Of a DNA stretch of 64,000 nt, positions 62,775 to 64,000 are shown piece by piece (position 1 is the first letter of the stretch; each line of letters opens with the position of its first letter). Origin of the DNA: Limnobacter sp046297615 (GTDB lineage: Bacteria > Pseudomonadota > Gammaproteobacteria > Burkholderiales > Burkholderiaceae_B); assembly GCF_046297615.1 (NCBI RefSeq), contig NZ_JBKBHM010000003.1:248001-312000 (forward strand), given 5' to 3'. Both the position numbers and the translations under genes were made by a program. A model generated the notes under the pieces. That model saw nothing but the letters and a program-made list of their open reading frames with translations. It searched no databases and had not been told where the DNA came from.

Positions 62775-63797
62775 GTGGGCAAACGGGGAACAAACAAAGT
62801 GTCGGTGGTCATCATCAGCCCCGTTCAGGCCGGCACCGACAATGGCAACGGGCAAACCGCCCGCCGTTGGGCTGCGTTGCTCAAGCCACACCATGCGGTT
62901 CGAGTCTGCACCCATTGGCCCGATGCACTGGCTGCAACGGACGACTTGGCGCTGGCTTTGCATGCCCGACGCTCGGCCCGGTCGATTGCCCGGTGGGCCG
63001 AGCATCATGCCGATTGGCGGCAACGCCGCTTGGCTGTGGTGCTGACTGGCACAGACCTTTACAAAGACTTGCCTGCGCAAGAGGCCAACACCCTGCATTC
63101 GCTGGACGTGGCCAATCGTTTGGTGGTGTTGCAACACCTGGCGCTCGACGCCCTGCCCGACACTCACCGCAACAAAGCCCGGGTGATTCTTCAATCATGC
63201 TCAGCCAGAAAACCTTTAAGCAAAACCCAGCGGCACCTGAACGTGGTGGCCGTGGGGCATCTGCGAGAAGAAAAAATGCCACAGACCCTGATGCAGGCTG
63301 CACGCCTGTTGAAAGATGAGCCGGGTATTCGCATTCAACATCTTGGCCAGGCCCTGGACACCAGCCTGGGCGAGCTGGCCCTACAAACCATGCGCGACTG
63401 CCCCAACTACCGTTGGGCCGGGGCACGAACCCATAAGCAGGCACGGTCTGCGATTCAGCAGGCCCACGTGCTGGTACACCCCAGCCGGCTGGAAGGGGGC
63501 GCCCATGTGCTGATGGAAGCCTTGCGCAGTGGCACCCCCGTGTTGGCGTCGAACATGCCGGGCAACCTCGGTATGCTGGGTGCAGACTGGCCAGGCCTGT
63601 TTGGTGTAGGTGATGCGCAGGCCTTGGCCAGCCACCTTCGCGCGGCGTTGAACGACCTGCGCTCGGGCACACCCACAGGCAGTGACCTGCACACCCTGTT
63701 GCAACACACCCGCAGTCGGGCCAACCATTTCACACCTGAACGGGAGCGCACTGCGCTGCTGAACCTGATCGAGGACATGGCCCATGGCAATGGCTGA
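62775..63797 (+). CDS. senB: Selenosugar synthase SenB (TIGR04348-like glycosyltransferase)
   Basis: A 340-residue GT-B protein. VSVVIISPVQAGTDNGNGQTARRW, LALHARRSARSIARW and LAVVLTGTDLYKDLPA match what I recall of SenB, formerly the TIGR04348 glycosyltransferase. The donor domain has VHPSRLEGGAHVLMEALRSG with the E-x7-E motif. SenB joins selenophosphate to a UDP-sugar, giving a selenosugar for selenoneine and related compounds. GTG 62775 is used; GTG 62799 with GGGGA upstream is an alternative. It overlaps the following selD-type gene by 14 bases, which is strong context. SenA is not in the window. Confidence 0.8.
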   Translation: MGKRGTNKVSVVIISPVQAGTDNGNGQTARRWAALLKPHHAVRVCTHWPDALAATDDLALALHARRSARSIARWAEHHADWRQRRLAVVLTGTDLYKDLPAQEANTLHSLDVANRLVVLQHLALDALPDTHRNKARVILQSCSARKPLSKTQRHLNVVAVGHLREEKMPQTLMQAARLLKDEPGIRIQHLGQALDTSLGELALQTMRDCPNYRWAGARTHKQARSAIQQAHVLVHPSRLEGGAHVLMEALRSGTPVLASNMPGNLGMLGADWPGLFGVGDAQALASHLRAALNDLRSGTPTGSDLHTLLQHTRSRANHFTPERERTALLNLIEDMAHGNG

Positions 63798-64000
63798 CAC
63801 CCAAGAACCCGTGCTTCGGGACATTGTGCTGGTGGGCGGTGGGCACAGCCATGTTGGGGTGCTGCGCATGTTCGGGATGGCCCCTTGGCCTGGCGTGCGG
63901 CTCACCCTGCTTTGCAACGATGTCGACACCCCCTATTCGGGCATGCTGCCCGGTTATGTCGCAGGGCATTACGCCATGGACGATGTTCACATCGACCTGG
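63784..64000 (+). CDS. selD: Partial FAD-oxidoreductase, probably N-terminus of a SelD fusion
   Basis: The first 72 codons are visible. The translation starts MAMADTQEPVLRDIVLVGGG with the FAD-binding GGGHSHVGVLRMFG, then RLTLLCNDVDTPYSGMLPGYVAGHY. This is the typical beginning of the NADH-dehydrogenase-like domain that in many proteobacteria is fused to selenide, water dikinase SelD. The overlap with senB supports a selenophosphate-making partner. The kinase part would lie beyond base 64000, so the SelD call is an inference; a plain NDH-2-like oxidoreductase is the alternative. Confidence 0.68.
   Translation, partial: MAMADTQEPVLRDIVLVGGGHSHVGVLRMFGMAPWPGVRLTLLCNDVDTPYSGMLPGYVAGHYAMDDVHIDL

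Overview
The window looks like chromosomal DNA of a betaproteobacterium of the order Burkholderiales, possibly Limnobacter-like. This rests on gene content and protein style only: a full selenocysteine pathway with formate dehydrogenase-N, kdp genes, an MHS-type transporter and Burkholderiales-like DUF486 and DUF1145 proteins. No rRNA, insertion sequence, phage gene or CRISPR array was seen.

Region 1 (1-13883, all minus strand) is a lipid/polyketide locus. A 2383-residue synthase (tandem FMN enoyl-reductase-like domains, KS, AT, two ACPs, KR) is followed by a 1458-residue synthase (KS, AT, DH, fused phosphopantetheinyl transferase), a free ACP, a family-1 glycosyltransferase, an alpha/beta hydrolase and the first codons of a further gene. 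The ACP motifs and domain set resemble PUFA-type (Pfa) secondary-lipid synthases, and the glycosyltransferase suggests a glycosylated product. A TolC-type channel gene diverges from it.

Region 2 (15491-31769) holds small redox and membrane genes and then the selenium/formate block. On the minus strand, in transcription order, it reads fdnG (selenoprotein with in-frame TGA and a SECIS hairpin), fdnH, fdnI, a terminator, fdhE, selA, selB, the selenocysteine tRNA gene selC, a GcvH-like lipoyl protein and a DsrE-like protein. A ModE/LysR-type regulator faces this block and a likely molybdate transporter diverges from fdnG. A chemoreceptor follows.

Region 3 (31797-48132) is dominated by potassium and stress: DUF1145, an FKBP isomerase, a CPA2 antiporter, a KdpD/KdpE-like pair, kup, a metallophosphoesterase coupled to a Ser/Thr kinase-UspA fusion, then kdpABCDE on the minus strand. 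Direct repeats with 11-bp phasing, resembling KdpE boxes, lie in front of both kup and kdpA.

Region 4 (48380-57882) is mixed: a DapA-family protein lacking its catalytic residues, an outer-membrane protein, CorA, a small membrane protein, an MHS transporter, a stand-alone receiver, a TIGR03118-like lipoprotein behind a Fur-like box, DUF486 and an amidohydrolase.

Region 5 (57903-64000) is probably a selenium uptake and assimilation locus. It has a PhnCDE-like ABC transporter of the type I associate with selenate/selenite, a methyltransferase, SenB (selenosugar synthase) and the start of an FAD-oxidoreductase that is often fused to SelD. Together with region 2 this gives the cell selenium import, activation and incorporation into protein, and probably into a small molecule.
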